Shown here piece after piece: positions 4,776-5,654 of a stretch of 5,654 nucleotides of DNA. How positions within the stretch are numbered: position 1 is the first letter of the stretch; each line of letters opens with the position of its first letter. Under the pieces are notes generated by a model. It was not told where the DNA came from and did no database searches. It saw only the letters and a program-made list of their open reading frames with translations. This DNA comes from SBBG01 sp033717875 (GTDB taxonomy: Bacteria > Pseudomonadota > Gammaproteobacteria > Ga0077554 > Ga007554): contig JADDKJ010000072.1 in assembly GCA_033717875.1 (NCBI GenBank), positions 1 to 5,654 on the forward strand, in the 5' to 3' direction. Both the position numbers and the translations under genes were made by a program.

Positions 4776-4836
4776 GCCTAACGTAAAGTTGAGGGGCGCC
4801 TCGCCAGAGGCGTCCCTCTCGAACGCCATGTTAGCC
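4776..4836 (-). other. Short attC site (61 bp) of the HHH-VOC cassette
   Basis: Cores are GCCTAAC (4776-4782) and GTTAGCC (4830-4836). The arms GAGGGGCGCCTC and GAGGCGTCCCTCTC pair around a GCCA apex, with an extra base in the right arm. It is half the length of the main attC family but keeps a related outer stem, so it may be a shortened relative. The TAA of the R'' core is the stop of the VOC gene. Confidence 0.92.
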
Positions 4837-5223
4837 GCCAATTGGTGAACAAAGCTCAATTAGCGACCCCTCTTTGGCGCGGACATAGGCGACAACCTGC
4901 CCCCAAGGTTTTTCAATCGGTGCCTTGATTGGGATGGCACCAGCCGCAACGGCCTTGGCATAAGCTGATGCCACGTCGTCGGTAACGAACGCCAACTCAA
5001 TACCAAGAGGTGCAGCATTAGGATCGGCTTTCTGATAATGACCGCCGAGGTTCATTTCACCCATTGCATGAGAGGCAAAGGCGAGAACGGTTGTGCCAGT
5101 CTCCAACTCTCCATACTGGTTAGAGCCGTGGAGAAAGCGGGTTTCAAAACCGAACGCCTCTTTGTAGAAGGTGAGTGCTTCAGTAACGGATGAGACATAA
5201 ACGATGGTGTAACCGAATTTCAT
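4831..5223 (-). CDS. VOC-family (glyoxalase/bleomycin-resistance fold) protein, 130 aa
   Basis: This is a vicinal-oxygen-chelate superfamily protein with the two beta-alpha-beta-beta-beta modules visible. The first runs from GYTIVYVSSVTEALTFYKEAF (residues 4-24) through YGELETGTTVLAFA, and the second from GIELAFVTDDVASAYAKAVAAG (74-95) to VAYVRAKEGSLIELCSP (111-127). Some members are glyoxalases or dioxygenases that bind metal, others bind and sequester drugs. The position where the first metal-ligand His usually sits in strand 1 appears to be Tyr5, so a metal enzyme is less certain; E123 in LIELCSP fits the usual C-terminal Glu. The chosen ATG (5221-5223) overlaps the TGA of the upstream gene as ATGA, with AGGAA just before it. 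A frame starting at 5280 would add 19 residues inside that gene and is not preferred. The stop TAA lies in the attC core. Substrate unknown. Confidence 0.92.
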   Translation of the reverse strand: MKFGYTIVYVSSVTEALTFYKEAFGFETRFLHGSNQYGELETGTTVLAFASHAMGEMNLGGHYQKADPNAAPLGIELAFVTDDVASAYAKAVAAGAIPIKAPIEKPWGQVVAYVRAKEGSLIELCSPIGG

Positions 5224-5522
5224 TTGTTCCTGCCTTTCTGTTTGAGTAATTGCTTTCGTTCTTCCGTGTATGCCCACCAAGGCCGTGGTTCTTCGCCGCC
5301 CATGAAGCGTGTAACAGACATGAAAATGTCAATGACACAAGGGTCATGGTGAGACGCTGTTTTTTCGCAAAGCATCTCATACATCTCGAAGGGGCACTTG
5401 CCCAAAAGCTGGCTTGGGTAGTGAATACCAAGCAACCGTAAGTCTTTTGCGCCGGCTTTCCCAACGTTCGGGAGGTCTGTCAGCGCCACAACGCGATTTC
5501 GATCAACTTTGCTCGGATTCAT
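5220..5522 (-). CDS. Helix-hairpin-helix protein, Cdd1/pathogenicity-locus-like, 100 aa
   Basis: This is a small protein of the helix-hairpin-helix family annotated as Cdd1 or 'pathogenicity locus' protein; some relatives carry the name mitomycin resistance protein. The helix-hairpin-helix lies at about residues 14-33 (LTDLPNVGKAGAKDLRLLGI) and would bind DNA or a partner non-specifically. Conserved family blocks follow: HDPCVID (59-65), then RFMGGEEPRPWW (72-83), and a basic tail ending KQKGRNK. Its length of 100 residues is normal for the family. The ATG (5520-5522) is only 3 bases beyond the attC core motif, and no Shine-Dalgarno sequence is visible. It is the first gene of a two-gene cassette (4782-5531); its TGA overlaps the ATG of the VOC gene, which suggests coupled translation. 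The cellular role of the family is not well defined. Confidence 0.9.
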   Translation of the reverse strand: MNPSKVDRNRVVALTDLPNVGKAGAKDLRLLGIHYPSQLLGKCPFEMYEMLCEKTASHHDPCVIDIFMSVTRFMGGEEPRPWWAYTEERKQLLKQKGRNK

Positions 5523-5525
5523 AGC

Positions 5526-5648
5526 GGCTAACGCACAGCTAAGGGGCGCGCCGGCCAGTAAACTTGCGAGCCCGATACCGTGAAAATGTTACCCAGCAAT
5601 TCGAGCAAAGCCTCGCTCAGGCGCGTCCCATTGAGCGACGGGTTAGAA
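5526..5648 (-). other. attC site of the next, off-window cassette (123 bp)
   Basis: Cores are GGCTAAC (5526-5532) and GTTAGAA (5642-5648), both off consensus by one base. The inner arms GGGGCGCGCC and GGCGCGTCCCATTG pair, with an extra base on the right. The centre differs from the main family (it holds AAAATGTTACCCAGCAATTC), so it is a relative rather than a close copy. It belongs to a cassette whose gene lies beyond the right edge; the minus-strand R'' core TTCTAAC again offers a TAA that could be that gene's stop. Confidence 0.85.
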
Positions 5649-5654
5649 CGCGAT

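Noticed and set aside
4761..4859. N-terminal extension of the GNAT gene to an ATG at 4859
   Set aside because: The extra residues are translated attC sequence; the AGGAGG-GTG start after the attC core is far better.
5224..5280. N-terminal extension of the VOC gene to 5280
   Set aside because: It lies inside the helix-hairpin-helix gene in another frame; the VOC fold begins at MKFGYTIVYV, and the ATGA overlap gives a natural start.
2638..5522. Toxin-antitoxin or drug-resistance cassettes, often found in integrons
   Set aside because: None of the six cassette genes shows toxin-antitoxin family features or a recognisable resistance enzyme. The GNAT and VOC proteins belong to broad families that include such enzymes, but no specific match was seen.

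Overview
The window is the distal part of an integron cassette array, most likely a sedentary chromosomal integron of a proteobacterium, cut off at its left end by an insertion sequence. The basis is a series of attC recombination sites (R'' and R' cores of the GCCTAAC / GTTAGGC type, inverted L arms around GGGGCACGCC / GGCGTGTCCC) that separate short genes all lying on the minus strand. Most attC sites belong to one closely related family of about 120 bp, which is typical of a resident chromosomal array rather than a class 1 resistance integron. No integrase, attI or resistance gene is present. By orientation, attI and intI should lie beyond the right edge, so the array reads right to left. 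The host species cannot be named from this sequence.

Layout, left to right. Positions 1-725 hold the 3' end of an IS3-family element on the plus strand (transposase OrfB with an intact DDE triad). Its right end has broken into an attC site at about 726. Positions 726-2527 carry three consecutive cassettes without a convincing gene (about 540, 623 and 642 bp). They are related to each other, share a conserved palindrome at one edge, and are themselves built of a degenerate repeat of about 195 bp. Positions 2528-5531 carry five coding cassettes on the minus strand, with six genes: a 108-residue unknown protein, a 196-residue membrane protein, a DUF6998-like protein with a possible nuclease signature, a GNAT acetyltransferase, and a two-gene cassette with a helix-hairpin-helix (Cdd1-like) protein translationally coupled to a VOC/glyoxalase-fold protein. 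Positions 5526-5648 are the attC of one more cassette whose gene lies outside the window.

The genes do not form a pathway; they are independent cargo, as expected for cassettes. Shared architecture ties them together: in every coding cassette the last gene uses the TAA inside the attC R'' core as its stop codon, and most starts lie a few to about 20 bases after the preceding attC, usually without a recognisable Shine-Dalgarno sequence. The most unusual part is the run of gene-less, internally repetitive cassettes at 726-2527.
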